A stretch of 64,000 bases of DNA from Bacillus sp. EB01 (GCF_000613125.1 NZ_HG964497.1:4574850-4638849); one strand, 5' to 3'. Shown: positions 8,141-16,985, counted from the stretch's first letter. The notes: generated by a model from the sequence alone, not told the origin. A program made the numbers and translations.

Positions 8141-8392
8141 TTATGTATCTTCTGAAAAAGCTTCTATAATATCGGAAAAGGTTATTTTTATCATCCTTCC
8201 CTCTTCTGTTTCCAGGTAGAGCACCTTGTTTATCTCATCCAGTCTATGAATCATTCCCCTGCATTCCTTGAAGAATCGGTTGTCCCAAATTTTAATCCTT
8301 GCCGGAATAGCAAATTCCATCGCGAAAAGTATGTTCTCTTCGATTTCTTCGAAACCTCTACACTCCAAGCTCCCTCGATCACGTATTCCCAT
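8141..8392 (-). CDS. YolD-like family protein
   Basis: 83 residues starting at MGIRDRG, a typical YolD-like opening, with AAAGGTGA at 8-base spacing. The C-terminal half (GMIHRLDEINKVLYLETEEG, then KITFSDIIEAF) matches the YolD pattern of a small beta-barrel ending in an 'I-x-F-x-D-I' strand. YolD-like genes usually sit next to Y-family DNA polymerase (UvrX/DinB) genes in Bacillus genomes and prophages. No polymerase gene is present here, so this may be a stranded accessory gene. Confidence 0.7.
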   Translation of the reverse strand: MGIRDRGSLECRGFEEIEENILFAMEFAIPARIKIWDNRFFKECRGMIHRLDEINKVLYLETEEGRMIKITFSDIIEAFSEDT

Positions 8393-8577
8393 ATAATCAC
8401 TCACCTTTCTACTCTAATAGTATAGAACACACGTTCCTATAATTAAAGTGAAAACCTTCAGCTAGTTACTTGTTCAAACTATTCTTGTTTTTCTTACAAT
8501 CAATGATAAAAAGTGGGTTTTTTTTACAACAATTATTGTATAATTTAGGTTGGGAGGAGAAGATAGGAGATTGGCTT

Positions 8578-9219
8578 ATGTATAATTGTTTAATGCAAGA
8601 TACGGTGCTAACGATTACTCCTACATCAAGATATGGCAAAGAGTTTGATACTGTTAGGGTGGAGACTTTTTTTCAGCTTGAAAGCCCCCTACCCGAAAAT
8701 GAAGAATTTCTAGTACCAGGAATAAAGAAAATCCCAGATCAAGATTTGAGAATTTTCGAGGCAGGAAAGGTTCAATTTGCTCCTATTCCAAAGTCAGTGG
8801 TTATTCAGGAAGTGCAGGATTTTGCTTCCCAGGTTGCTAGTGGTTCTACTGACGGAGTAAGGTTGGATGCATTGTTGGGGTTATCTACAATGTATATGGA
8901 ACCGGTAAAACTAGAGGCAATAACTCCAGGTGGAATTTATCACCTCAGCTATGCCTATTCAGTTTACCCTGAAACGGATGGTAATTTTTATATCTATCAG
9001 ACATTACCATTCAAGGGATTTAATATGACTCGTGGGACTGTACGATTAACTGCAGTATTACCTGCCGGAGCAGTATGTGATTATGATGCGACCAACGGTA
9101 AAGATATTTCAGGAACGATAATTGTAGAAGATGAATCCAGAGTCTTTAGTAATGGATTGTCTGTAGTCAGCTTCCTTTATCAAGTTGACCCCGAGTTTAC
9201 AATTAAATATCGCTACTAA
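8578..9219 (+). CDS. Hypothetical beta-rich protein
   Basis: 213 residues from the ATG at 8578 (AGGAG, 8-base spacing); a longer frame from 8470 has no site. No signal peptide. The composition is beta-rich and acidic, with proline/glycine turns (LTAVLPAGAVCDYDATNGKD near the C-terminus). Not recognised. It is monocistronic and ends in a good terminator. Confidence 0.6.
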   Translation: MYNCLMQDTVLTITPTSRYGKEFDTVRVETFFQLESPLPENEEFLVPGIKKIPDQDLRIFEAGKVQFAPIPKSVVIQEVQDFASQVASGSTDGVRLDALLGLSTMYMEPVKLEAITPGGIYHLSYAYSVYPETDGNFYIYQTLPFKGFNMTRGTVRLTAVLPAGAVCDYDATNGKDISGTIIVEDESRVFSNGLSVVSFLYQVDPEFTIKYRY

Positions 9220-9250
9220 ATAAAGTTACCTAATTAAACTCCCCTCCCAA

Positions 9251-9284
9251 ATAGCTAAGAAAATTATTTCTTAGCTATTTTTTA
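9251..9284 (+). terminator. Rho-independent terminator
   Basis: ATAGCTAAGAAA paired with TTTCTTAGCTAT, followed by a T-run, 30 bases after the gene at 8578-9219. Confidence 0.85.
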
Positions 9285-9445
9285 TCTTTAGATACCTTAA
9301 ATCCTCTAGCTTGTTCGAAGTGAAATACTCATAAAAATACCACTCCTATATCCGGCTCCGATGATAGATTTCTCATTTCTGACTAAGTATTGAAAAATAC
9401 TCCTCTTCTTCAAATATAGTAAAATTTTTTACAGGAGGTATTTAT

Positions 9446-10378
9446 ATGGAATTCATTATTAAGAAGTTCTTTGAAATGCCCGACGAAAGAATCCAACAGT
9501 TGCAAAAAGCATTGAAAACTATCATCTTGGATTTGCAAAAACAGTCACAGCTTAATTTGTCATTGCTTGAGAGCATCATAGTACCGGATGATTTCGGTAA
9601 GGAACTGGTTTCGTTTCAAAGGGAACATAAGCTATTAGAGGGTTTCACTCATAATGAACACGCCAGGGCTTTCGCGAAGGTCCTGGATTACAAGGTTAAT
9701 GGTGAAAAGCGATGTACGATATTCTTGGACAAGCATATTGTCGCAGGATTATACGGAGAAGAAACTCAGCAATTTTTCATTAATACCATCCACCATGAGC
9801 TTTGTCATGTTCATGATGATTTCAATATGATGAACATATTCGGCTCTGATTCTAAGCGCTTTGGCGATACCGAACTATCAACTCGCCTATACGATAGCGC
9901 CTGGGGAGCTTGGTCTGAATATTTTGCCCTTCGGACATCTGCCTCAACATTGCCAAAGGATTCGGACTTGTTAATTCCTTTCCTGATAGATGTCGTTAAC
10001 GACACAAAAGAAAAAATCCAAGAGGAAATCAACCTTTACCGATACCACCGTGATTTGGGTAAATTCTTTCCCCAATTTGAAGAGCGCGTTTATTTTCTCA
10101 TAAAAATGGCAGCAACTGTAATCGGGAACATCCACGGAGCAACGTGGCTGCCAGATGAATTGGTCATTAACCACAAAAATGAATTATTTAAGGAAAACTA
10201 TTTTGAGGAATCGTGGAAAAACCTATGGGACGCATTGGATAAAATCTACGGTACCTATCCAAACTGGAGTGGATTGTCTGATTTCGATCCGGTTTCCAAA
10301 GTTGTGGAAGAAACATGGAATGCGTTTGGGATATTCCCTGAAATGACAGAGGAAGGATTATATATACATGTTCCGTAA
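9446..10378 (+). CDS. Zincin-like HExxH protein (putative metalloprotease)
   Basis: 310 residues, start ATG with AGGAGG at 9-base spacing. IHHELCHVHDD near residue 115 is an HExxH zinc-binding motif, and WSEYFA near 155 supplies a glutamate that could be the third ligand, as in gluzincin-type proteases. There is no signal peptide, so a cytoplasmic site is expected. Family name and substrate are not recognised. Monocistronic, convergent with the next gene across a shared terminator. Confidence 0.65.
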   Translation: MEFIIKKFFEMPDERIQQLQKALKTIILDLQKQSQLNLSLLESIIVPDDFGKELVSFQREHKLLEGFTHNEHARAFAKVLDYKVNGEKRCTIFLDKHIVAGLYGEETQQFFINTIHHELCHVHDDFNMMNIFGSDSKRFGDTELSTRLYDSAWGAWSEYFALRTSASTLPKDSDLLIPFLIDVVNDTKEKIQEEINLYRYHRDLGKFFPQFEERVYFLIKMAATVIGNIHGATWLPDELVINHKNELFKENYFEESWKNLWDALDKIYGTYPNWSGLSDFDPVSKVVEETWNAFGIFPEMTEEGLYIHVP

Positions 10379-10406
10379 TTAAGGCTATTCCAACTAGTTT
10401 TAATTT

Positions 10407-10441
10407 ACAAAGCCACAGCTCCATTTAGTTGTGGCTTTGTT
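10407..10441. terminator. Bidirectional terminator between convergent genes
   Basis: ACAAAGCCACA / TGTGGCTTTGT stem between the stops of the HExxH gene and the secreted-protein gene. Confidence 0.85.
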
Positions 10442-10446
10442 ATGTC

Positions 10447-11214
10447 TTATTCGTCTCTTCCACACTGAACACGGGCTTCTTTTCCTGATATTCCTCTTTC
10501 AATTTGCACATTAGTAATTTCTACTCCCCTTTCAGGAGTATCACTGAAGGTGATATGAATCCGGTCATACGGTTTATCACCATGATGCGAAGAATAATTC
10601 AGCGCACTTGCATGGATGATATGTCTCCTAGTATCCCCTTCAATTCTTTCGATTTTGTCTACTCTAGGACAAAGGATAAAATCGGTGTATTTATCCGGAA
10701 GGTAGGAAAAATACCTGAAATAGAATGTTTCCTCAAGCAGTTCTTCCTTAGGTGCACCAACACTTTCAATTTTCCAGCCAACCAACAGCCAATCAAATAG
10801 CTCTTTTGATTTCAGCCTGACTCTTTTATCATTTTGTGTAAATATAACTTCGCTGTCTGCAATAGTACACGTTTTCGTTGTGTTTTTGGACGTACAGTTA
10901 TAAGCTGGCTCAACCACTGCTGTGTTCCCGTTTTTCATTACGATCTTCATTTTAGAAATTGGAGGGGTGCTTACGTTTATATCTTCTGTTTCCTTCATCG
11001 CACTTGATTTGTTTATCCAGTTAACCACCTTATCAATGATGAAGTAATCATAGCCATTGCGTTCAGAGAATGAGCGGGATTCACCGTTTAACCGGTTAAC
11101 TTCGAAAGATAATATATCGTCTGTTTTTATTTTCAGTCCTACGGTTGCAGTTGCTGAATGTAGCGGGGCTAGTACGCCAAGTATAAAAAAGCTTAAAATT
11201 AAAAGCCGTTTCAC
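10447..11214 (-). CDS. Secreted hypothetical protein, paralogue of 51867-52685
   Basis: 255 residues from the GTG at 11214 (GGGAGG, 9-base spacing), opening with a signal peptide (KRLLILSFFILGVLAPLHSATA). The mature part shares blocks with the protein at 51867-52685: RNFSE/SRSFSE, VVNWIN/VVDWVN, 'KNG-x-x-A-(V/I)-(V/I)-EPAYNC' and FDWLL-x-GWK. Two cysteines (EPAYNC and KTCTIAD) could form a disulphide. The C-terminal part differs. Function unknown; probably exported. Confidence 0.65.
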   Translation of the reverse strand: MKRLLILSFFILGVLAPLHSATATVGLKIKTDDILSFEVNRLNGESRSFSERNGYDYFIIDKVVNWINKSSAMKETEDINVSTPPISKMKIVMKNGNTAVVEPAYNCTSKNTTKTCTIADSEVIFTQNDKRVRLKSKELFDWLLVGWKIESVGAPKEELLEETFYFRYFSYLPDKYTDFILCPRVDKIERIEGDTRRHIIHASALNYSSHHGDKPYDRIHITFSDTPERGVEITNVQIERGISGKEARVQCGRDE

Positions 11215-11321
11215 GATTCTATCCTCCCACTTTCTTATATCTATAGCTATTATGCCCAATAAAATATTCAATCGTTGTGCAGAAGGATTTGTGGTAAAAT
11301 TTTACTTAAGGGGTTGATTTT

Positions 11322-12020
11322 ATGAAGCGGAATATATTGTTTTATACAGTGTTTTTCCTTTTCCTTTTGTCATCCACTGTTTCAGCACACCCAGGAAACA
11401 CAGATGGAAGTGGCGGTCATACATGCCGGACGAATTGTGATGATTGGGGTCTATACTACGGTGAGTATCATTACCATGACGGAAACGGCGGCACATATAA
11501 CCTCCCGGCTCCCCAGGAGGATTATGACAACGGGTACAGCCAGGGATACGATACAGCTTACGGATATACGTCTAATTGCGAAGAAGAATATGATTGGTAT
11601 TGGGAAGGAACCGATGATTTCGGGAGAGGCTTTGAAGACGGAATCGACGACGGTCATGAAGAAGGTCTGGAATTGTGCGAACAAAACAGTTTGGATGCAG
11701 GATATTCAGACGGTGAAGATGATTCCTATATCGGACTTGAATATGATGAATACCGAAATTACTCCGATGAATATCAGTTCGAAGCATATTCAGAAGGATA
11801 TTACGATGGCTATGATACAGAGGTATACACGGAAAACCAGGAGACGGAAACAGAAGTGATTCAAGAAACTGCTGCTTCTGTTAAGTCAGCAGAAAGTGGT
11901 TCTGAAGCCAGTGATCCTTCGTTAAGGTGGATAGGATTTGCATCTGTTATGGGGTTTGCTGCAGTTGTTCTATCCATATCAACTTATATTGACCGAAAGA
12001 AACGAAAAGCTAACAATTAG
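11322..12020 (+). CDS. YHYH-domain secreted, membrane-anchored protein
   Basis: 232 residues. An N-terminal signal peptide ends near SAHPG. The mature N-terminus HPGNTDGSGGHTCRTNC ... YGEYHYH is the histidine-rich YHYH signature found in many Firmicute surface proteins, likely metal-binding. A long acidic region follows, with repeated G-Y/D-G units (NGYSQGYDTAYGY, GFEDGIDDGHEEG), then a C-terminal membrane helix (about 204-222) and a basic tail. It probably displays a metal- or polymer-binding domain at the cell surface; the exact role is unknown. Confidence 0.75.
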   Translation: MKRNILFYTVFFLFLLSSTVSAHPGNTDGSGGHTCRTNCDDWGLYYGEYHYHDGNGGTYNLPAPQEDYDNGYSQGYDTAYGYTSNCEEEYDWYWEGTDDFGRGFEDGIDDGHEEGLELCEQNSLDAGYSDGEDDSYIGLEYDEYRNYSDEYQFEAYSEGYYDGYDTEVYTENQETETEVIQETAASVKSAESGSEASDPSLRWIGFASVMGFAAVVLSISTYIDRKKRKANN

Positions 12021-12032
12021 CATTAGCATGAT

Positions 12033-12070
12033 AAATGCCCAGACCGCTTTATGGTTCTGAGCATTTTTAT
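12033..12070 (+). terminator. Rho-independent terminator
   Basis: AATGCCCAGA / TCTGAGCATT stem plus T-run, just after the YHYH gene. Confidence 0.8.
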
Positions 12071-12216
12071 TTGTATATGTTCTTAAAGATACCCGTTAGC
12101 TTAAGAAAATTTCACAATCCCCGTATATGATCTGTGTTCATTGGTATATAAATTATATCCCTTAAAAAATACGGGATATACAACTTTACTTCTCTGTAGT
12201 ACCCATTTCAATGTTA

Positions 12217-12762
12217 TTAAGGGCGTTCGTCCCAGGGTTCAATCGTTCCAACTATTTTTACTTGTTCATCATTAACTAGGGACTCCTTAATTCCCTTACA
12301 AATTTCATCATGAGTTAACCATCGAGAATAATCATTTTCAACAATAAACCCTAATTGAACTTGGCGATATAAGCAGTTGGAAGGTAAAGTTGTATTATTC
12401 TTGATTTCATCTAGGTCTGAACTGCTTCCAAGCACATGGAATAGTCTCCATGAATTTTCTTCACTTGAAAGCTCTTGTGAAATTACATTTAAAGCATTCT
12501 TTCCCGTTGAATGGATCCATGCTACTACCAATTCAATTGGACCGTTCTTTTTTATAGTCATTTTTAGCTGCTCTTTTAATTGAATATCGTTGTGATAATC
12601 AATTAGTAATGGCGTAATTCGGGATTGTTTCTTTGACGCATTTATCAATTGATTCATTCGTTGGGGATTACGTCCTATTACTGATAGGTTATAGCCTTCA
12701 TTCACTAACCATAATGAGACTTTTGATAACATCCCTGTACCACCGATTACTAATGCATGCAA
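12217..12762 (-). CDS. Short-chain dehydrogenase/NAD(P)-binding protein
   Basis: 181 residues from a TTG at 12762 (AGGATGTG site), reading MHALVIGGTGML, a Rossmann 'G-x-x-G-x-x-G'-type nucleotide loop. GRNPQRM near residue 32 resembles the dinucleotide-selectivity loop. There is no clear YxxxK catalytic pair, so it may be a binding or atypical SDR. It lies downstream of the 119-residue gene and is probably part of the unit divergent from the AraC-type regulator. Confidence 0.7.
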   Translation of the reverse strand: MHALVIGGTGMLSKVSLWLVNEGYNLSVIGRNPQRMNQLINASKKQSRITPLLIDYHNDIQLKEQLKMTIKKNGPIELVVAWIHSTGKNALNVISQELSSEENSWRLFHVLGSSSDLDEIKNNTTLPSNCLYRQVQLGFIVENDYSRWLTHDEICKGIKESLVNDEQVKIVGTIEPWDERP

Positions 12763-12798
12763 TACATTTTCACATCCTAATAAAGAAATTTTACTTAT

Positions 12799-12837
12799 AA
12801 CAGCTAGGAAAATTATTTTCCTAGCTGTTATTTTTTT
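12799..12837. terminator. Strong hairpin between the SDR and upstream gene
   Basis: AACAGCTAGGAAAA pairs exactly with TTTTCCTAGCTGTT. The T-run lies on the plus strand, so on the minus strand it may only attenuate transcription into the SDR gene. Confidence 0.6.
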
Positions 12838-12838
12838 C

Positions 12839-13198
12839 TTAATCTTTGATTTCATAAGTCATACTTGTTCCGCCATAAGATGACATTGTGTATTGGATTT
12901 GATAGACAAAGCGGTTTGTGTTTGTACTATGGGTCATAGGGTGATAACTTAAATTCCAACCAAAAAGAAATGAATTTTGATCAGAAGGCTCTTTTTTTAG
13001 GAATTCCAATTCGTCTTTTGAATTCACCTCAAATACAGCAATTCCTCCCAATGGCTTGTTTGCAAAATGTTCATGGTAAATGATTTTCCCAAATGCTTTA
13101 TTTTTGATCCATTGATTCAATGCATAATTGACCTCTTTAGCATTTATTCCAGCTGGTGCAATACCATAAACTAAATAGCATCTAGTTTTGAACTTCAC
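12839..13198 (-). CDS. Hypothetical protein (alpha/beta, possibly dimeric ferredoxin-like)
   Basis: 119 residues from a GTG with GAGGTGA upstream. The stretch PLGGIAVFEVNSKDELEFLK looks like the beta-alpha-beta unit of small dimeric ferredoxin-like (YCII-type) proteins, but this is an inference. It is transcribed divergently from the AraC regulator gene, 123 bases away, which makes it a likely target of that regulator together with the SDR gene behind it. Confidence 0.55.
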   Translation of the reverse strand: MKFKTRCYLVYGIAPAGINAKEVNYALNQWIKNKAFGKIIYHEHFANKPLGGIAVFEVNSKDELEFLKKEPSDQNSFLFGWNLSYHPMTHSTNTNRFVYQIQYTMSSYGGTSMTYEIKD

Positions 13199-13321
13199 TT
13201 ATTAATCACCTCTTGACTTAATTATAAGGTGGTGAAACATTAAAAACATTACAAAAACTGCTTTGTTAGAAAGCATTATTTGATAAAATAGTAATAACGA
13301 CTTTTAAAAAGGGGGGTATCC

Positions 13322-14134
13322 ATGGGATTTCATCTTAAATTACCAAACATAAAATTTTTACAAATAGAGGGACAAAATTGGAACGATACCCTTCATTCTC
13401 ATAAAGATGTTTATCAGATTTCAATTCCATTACAAGGTGAAATGGTCGCAAATCTTAATGGTAAGGAGAATGTCTTAACGGAGGGACAATCTATTGTAGC
13501 AAATCCTCATTCAATGCACGGTCATCAATTTGAAGGAAGGACAAGCTCATTTATAATTGTGGGTCTTAATCGAGAAGCCCTAAACAATTGGGCTAAAGAG
13601 AGATTTTCAATATTAGATGAAATTGAATTCAATGAGAATCAAAGAGTTTTTACCGCAGATTTGCAACGACAAATGAAACTTTGGTTAACACCTTATTTAT
13701 TTGAAAATAAAAACTCAAACCCTCTAACCATTGAATTAGAAAATGAAATTTTCTCTTACTTTTCAGGAATTTTAAAGGGAAGTCATCAGGTTAGGCGACG
13801 TACATTACATGTGGCTTCAGATATGGCGATGGATAAGGTTATAGAGTATATCCATACAAATTATACTGATGAGCTAACAATTGAACAGATGGCTGAATTA
13901 GCTCAACAAAGCGTGTACCATTTTATGCGGTCCTTTAAAAAACTAACGAAGTTTACACCTCATCAGTATATTTTGACATTGCGAATAGAAAAAGGAAAAG
14001 ACCTACTTTGTCATTCAACTAAAACAATCACTGAAATAGCTTATGACTTAGGGTTTTCCTCCCCAACTAGCTTTTATCGTAATTTTGTACGAATTGTTGG
14101 ATGTACCCCTAAGCAGTACAGGGTTAAAACTTGA
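13322..14134 (+). CDS. AraC-family transcriptional regulator with cupin sensor domain
   Basis: 270 residues. The N-terminal half is a cupin-like sensor (LHSHKDVYQISIPLQGE ... IVANPHSMHGHQF). The C-terminal 100 residues are a double helix-turn-helix of the AraC/XylS type, with the second-helix signature IAYDLGFSSPTSFYRNFVR and the ending GCTPKQYR. The start is an ATG behind a GGGGGG run. The divergent neighbour genes (hypothetical plus SDR) are its probable targets. Confidence 0.9.
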   Translation: MGFHLKLPNIKFLQIEGQNWNDTLHSHKDVYQISIPLQGEMVANLNGKENVLTEGQSIVANPHSMHGHQFEGRTSSFIIVGLNREALNNWAKERFSILDEIEFNENQRVFTADLQRQMKLWLTPYLFENKNSNPLTIELENEIFSYFSGILKGSHQVRRRTLHVASDMAMDKVIEYIHTNYTDELTIEQMAELAQQSVYHFMRSFKKLTKFTPHQYILTLRIEKGKDLLCHSTKTITEIAYDLGFSSPTSFYRNFVRIVGCTPKQYRVKT

Positions 14135-14405
14135 AACTCCACCCCTAAGGTGAAAGTTGACTTATACCAGCGGGATCTGAAGTACCAAAGTGACCGCAGT
14201 CCTTTTCCATTTTGGTCAGGTTTCTGGGTCAAGGGCATGTCATCGCCCTTTTCTAGCTCTCCACACATTTGATTCTCATATTGTACAAATTTATAAATCA
14301 GGCGGTGCCGCTGATACTACTGCACCTGTCTTCATGCGTCCGCTACTTCGACAGTCGACTTTTTTCAAAAAGCTATGTTAAATAGTATTGTTGATAAATG
14401 AACAT

Positions 14406-14437
14406 AAAACAAGAACCTGATTGGGGTCCTTGTTTTA
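14406..14437 (+). terminator. Hairpin terminator
   Basis: AAACAAG / CTTGTTT with an inner ACC/GGT pairing, followed by a T-run. Distant from the AraC gene, but no other gene lies between. Confidence 0.6.
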
Positions 14438-14441
14438 AAGC

Positions 14442-14580
14442 CTTATTGAAGAATAGCACCCGTATGTTTAAGTACATATCTTTACATACTTCAGTTTATT
14501 ATAGGAAGGCTCTCTCGTTCCTCAACAAAAATTTTACAAAAAAAGGTGTCTAATCCTTTCTGGATCAATGCACCTGTCAC
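14442..14580 (+). repeat. Dispersed intergenic element, rearranged (copy 5)
   Basis: A right-end piece (AGCACCCGTATGTTTAAGTAC) comes first, then after about 40 bases the hairpin part (CAACAAAAATTTTAC, AATCCTTTCTGGATCAA, GCACCTGTCAC). It lies 3' of the minus gene at 14598-14828. Confidence 0.65.
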
Positions 14581-14597
14581 TAAAAAAATTGCTTTAC

Positions 14598-14828
14598 CTA
14601 TTTTGCCTTTTTCAAAATTTCCTGTTGAAACCTAAAAATTTCCTGATCGACTTCTAAAAGTGCCTCACTCAAAGCCCGCCGCTTAGTATACATTTTCTCA
14701 AGTTCTGTTTCCTGTTTAGACAGCGTTTCCAAACTGGTGTCTTTTACTGGATTTAAAGACGCAGAGCCAGAAGTAGGGAATATGAAAAATAAACAAGCCA
14801 TCATAAAAATAAATATCCGATAATTCAA
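14598..14828 (-). CDS. Small exported coiled-coil protein
   Basis: 76 residues from a TTG with AGGAGAG at 7-base spacing. A signal peptide (IFIFMMACLFFIFPTSGSA) is followed by a short charged helix (KQETELEKMYTKRRALSEAL) that could form a coiled coil. No family recognised; flanked on both sides by dispersed elements. Confidence 0.5.
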   Translation of the reverse strand: MNYRIFIFMMACLFFIFPTSGSASLNPVKDTSLETLSKQETELEKMYTKRRALSEALLEVDQEIFRFQQEILKKAK

Positions 14829-14894
14829 AAGGTATCTCTCCTATAAGCAAGTTTACCTTTATCTTTTGAGCAATTTAAATCATTTATACATTTT

Positions 14895-14975
14895 GAGCTA
14901 ACCTGCCCCCTTTAGTACAAGAAGTTCAACAAAAAAGAGTGTAAATCCTTACTGGATCAACACTCTTTTAGAGTT
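14895..14975 (+). repeat. Dispersed intergenic element (copy 6)
   Basis: GAGCTAACCTGCCCCC, TTTAGTACAAGAAG, TTCAACAAAAAAGAGTG, AATCCTTACTGGATCAA, CACTCTTTTAG. Here the hairpin stem is an almost perfect AAAGAGTG/CACTCTTT, a compensated change relative to other copies. It ends 5 bases from the stop of the GNAT gene. Confidence 0.8.
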
Positions 14976-14979
14976 GTCG

Positions 14980-15408
14980 CTAAAGTGGTTTTCTGAATGA
15001 ATAACACCATTTATCATATTCTAATTTTTCTTCGTAAAATCGGTGAGCATTTATTCGTTGAAGTCCAGATTCCAATGCAACATACTCTGCTCCTTGCTCT
15101 TTTGCCCAACTATGTATATATAATAGTAATTTCTCACCGTATCCAAATGATCGATATTCTATGTCTGTTACTAAATCATAGATAAAAATGTGTCTCTTAT
15201 TATAGAAGTTCACTCTCCAACTTAACCCAGCCACTGAAACAATTCTATTATTATTATAAAGAGCGAATAACCTGTAGCCATCTCTCTGCATTTCCTCAAG
15301 TAACTCCAAATAAGATTCTTCGGTTAAATCAGTCCGAAGCTGATTTAGGACTAGAAATGCCTCAATCCATTGTTTTTGTGATGTTAACTCCTGAATATTT
15401 TCTTGCAT
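14980..15408 (-). CDS. GNAT-family N-acetyltransferase
   Basis: 142 residues. The central part YDLVTDIEYRSFGYGEKLLLYIHSWAK is the acetyl-CoA-binding motif A (R-x-x-G-x-G/A type) of GNAT enzymes. It is followed by ALESGLQRINAHRFYEE, matching motif B, where the N-x-x-A-x-x-F-Y pattern is usual. Cytoplasmic; acceptor substrate unknown. Single gene followed directly by a dispersed element. Confidence 0.9.
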   Translation of the reverse strand: MQENIQELTSQKQWIEAFLVLNQLRTDLTEESYLELLEEMQRDGYRLFALYNNNRIVSVAGLSWRVNFYNKRHIFIYDLVTDIEYRSFGYGEKLLLYIHSWAKEQGAEYVALESGLQRINAHRFYEEKLEYDKWCYSFRKPL

Positions 15409-15485
15409 TAGTAACCTCTTTCTATTAAGTAATATCTAAATTATAGCTTATTCTTCTTGAACAAACCTGCTATTACCATCATAAG

Positions 15486-15518
15486 AAAAGGCTGTCTCCA
15501 CGACAGCCTTTTTTTTCA
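15486..15518. terminator. Hairpin terminator
   Basis: AAAGGCTGTC / GACAGCCTTT with a T8 run on the plus strand and an A-run on the other side; it lies 3' of the minus-strand VOC gene and 5' of the GNAT gene. Confidence 0.7.
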
Positions 15519-15542
15519 TTTGCCCCCTTTGGTGAATGTATT

Positions 15543-15998
15543 CTATTTATTTATTTCTTCCCACTTACTCAAATACATACGTTCTGTCAGTTTTTTAGGA
15601 TTAGGTATCTTACATATAAATTCTAAACTATTACCATCAGGGTCATTAAAATGAATTTTAGCGTGTGCATAATCCTCTTGAGGCATCACGAAAGGCTCGA
15701 GTGGCTCAAATCCGAAAGCCTCTCTGGGTTCATATCCTTTATTTTTAAGCCAACTAACTGAGTTCTTTAATCCTTCTAACGATACTTGAAACGCTATATG
15801 TCTTATAGAAGGATGATACTCGAGTTCTACTTTATCGGTTTTCCATAATCCCAACCAACTTTTATCTTTTTCAACCCATAAAAATGCCAACCTATCCTCA
15901 ACGGTATGGTCAAGTTCAAGCCCAAGGTTAGTATAAAACTCTATTGAACGATTTAAATCACTTACTGGTAAATGTGCTTCATATAATCCTTTTATCAA
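15543..15998 (-). CDS. VOC-family (glyoxalase/bleomycin-resistance-type) protein
   Basis: 151 residues from a TTG behind GGGGGG; a GTG five codons earlier lacks spacing. EAHLPVSDLNRSIEFYTNLGLEL is the standard first beta-alpha module, and IHFNDPDGNSLEFI closes the domain, with 'DPDGN-x-x-E' supplying the metal-ligand glutamate. Single-domain VOC proteins include glyoxalases, dioxygenases and antibiotic-binding proteins; the specificity cannot be read here. Confidence 0.88.
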   Translation of the reverse strand: MIKGLYEAHLPVSDLNRSIEFYTNLGLELDHTVEDRLAFLWVEKDKSWLGLWKTDKVELEYHPSIRHIAFQVSLEGLKNSVSWLKNKGYEPREAFGFEPLEPFVMPQEDYAHAKIHFNDPDGNSLEFICKIPNPKKLTERMYLSKWEEINK

Positions 15999-16060
15999 TG
16001 ATTTCCCCCCCACAATATCCTTATATTATTATAATTATTATAATTTTTATAAAATTCTTC

Positions 16061-16130
16061 TTCAACTAAACTGCCCCTTTAGCTCAATAAGGAATTGAAC
16101 AAAAAAATCCCTAGTCACCACTTCAACACC
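16061..16130 (+). repeat. Dispersed intergenic element, partial (copy 7)
   Basis: TTCAACTAAACTGCCCC, TTTAGCTCAATAAGG, AATTGAACAAAAAAATCC; the right part is diverged. It ends 4 bases from the stop of the minus gene at 16134. Confidence 0.7.
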
Positions 16131-16133
16131 TCA

Positions 16134-16298
16134 TTATTTTTTCAAGAAAAATCCTACCAATGTAGAAATGAATCCTATAATAATTAAGATTTGGACAACA
16201 TTTGAAGGTCCTGATCCCCAACTAGATATATTTTGAATAAATAAAGCTAACAACATAATGGATATTCCTAATATCATTATTTTCATAGGCTCTCTCAT
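16134..16298 (-). CDS. Small two-helix membrane protein
   Basis: 54 residues from the ATG at 16298 (AGGGAGG site), with two hydrophobic helices (IMILGISIMLLALFIQ and VVQILIIIGFISTLVGFF) joined by a Ser/Gly-rich loop. Not recognised; bracketed by two dispersed elements. Confidence 0.55.
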   Translation of the reverse strand: MREPMKIMILGISIMLLALFIQNISSWGSGPSNVVQILIIIGFISTLVGFFLKK

Positions 16299-16384
16299 CA
16301 GGGTCCTCCCTATCTTTCGTTTTACGTTAATCAATATTTACCATTTAAATCTATTTTTATGGACAGTTAATTTAAATTCTTGTT

Positions 16385-16466
16385 GTGCTAAACTGACCCG
16401 TTTGTTTATAAGAAATTCCACAAAAGAGCGCGATAATCCTTCCTGGATCTCCGCACTCGTTAGATT
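16385..16466 (+). repeat. Dispersed intergenic element (copy 8)
   Basis: GTGCTAAACTGACCC, GTTTGTTTATAAG, ATTCCACAAAAGAGCGCG, AATCCTTCCTGGATC, GCACTCGTTAG. It lies upstream of a plus-strand gene, so here it cannot be a minus-strand terminator of any visible gene. Confidence 0.8.
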
Positions 16467-16539
16467 ACAACTGATTAAAAATACCATCTTACATAATAAG
16501 CAAAATTATGGAGAAAATACAAAAAAAGGAGGAGTAATA

Positions 16540-16962
16540 ATGAAAAAAGTAAGTTCCCTCATTTTTCTGATAGTCGCAATACTCTCCATAAATGTTCATT
16601 TTACATTTGCCAATTCACAAGAACTTTGGACTAAGTACCCTGATAACTCAGCAATGAGTTTCCAAAATGCTGATGCTTTCTACGATTCAGTCGATAAAGA
16701 ACAATATATCGAATTTAAGAATGCAAAATTGAACATCCGTGAAAAGACTTACTTTCAAGACATTAATAGTGTGCTATCAAAAGCTGATAAGTACGGTACG
16801 TCTAGAACTGGCGGAGAAGGTTATCATCCCAAAAGACAAGTGTATGTGTTTGTGACAGTTAGTGAAGATGGGAAAAAACATTTTACGGCAGTTTTCGATG
16901 CTGCCAAAAGACTTATTTCATCAAGTTCAAACATTGAAAGAAAAAATCCGTACGGCTCCTAA
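16540..16962 (+). CDS. Secreted hypothetical protein
   Basis: 140 residues from the ATG behind AAAGGAGGAG. A clear signal peptide (KKVSSLIFLIVAILSINVHF, cleavage near TFA-NS) is followed by a small hydrophilic domain ending NPYGS. The terminator hairpin overlaps the stop codon. Family not recognised. It lies between two copies of the dispersed element. Confidence 0.6.
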   Translation: MKKVSSLIFLIVAILSINVHFTFANSQELWTKYPDNSAMSFQNADAFYDSVDKEQYIEFKNAKLNIREKTYFQDINSVLSKADKYGTSRTGGEGYHPKRQVYVFVTVSEDGKKHFTAVFDAAKRLISSSSNIERKNPYGS

Positions 16963-16985
16963 AGAGGGAGTGTACGGATTTTTTA
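16943..16985 (+). terminator. Rho-independent terminator overlapping the stop codon
   Basis: AAATCCGTAC / GTACGGATTT plus a T-run, beginning inside the last codons of the secreted-protein gene. Confidence 0.85.

Larger units (their letters stand above)
14135..14597. other. Gene-poor stretch with terminator and dispersed element
   Basis: No supported gene. It holds a hairpin terminator (14406-14437) and a split copy of the dispersed element (14442-14580). Confidence 0.6.

Noticed and set aside
11404-11859. 151-residue plus frame within the YHYH gene
   Set aside because: Alternative frame created by the repetitive acidic coding region; the YHYH frame has the signal peptide and motif.
14074-14268. 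64-residue minus frame after the AraC gene
   Set aside because: Antisense to the AraC C-terminus, no site, no recognisable content.
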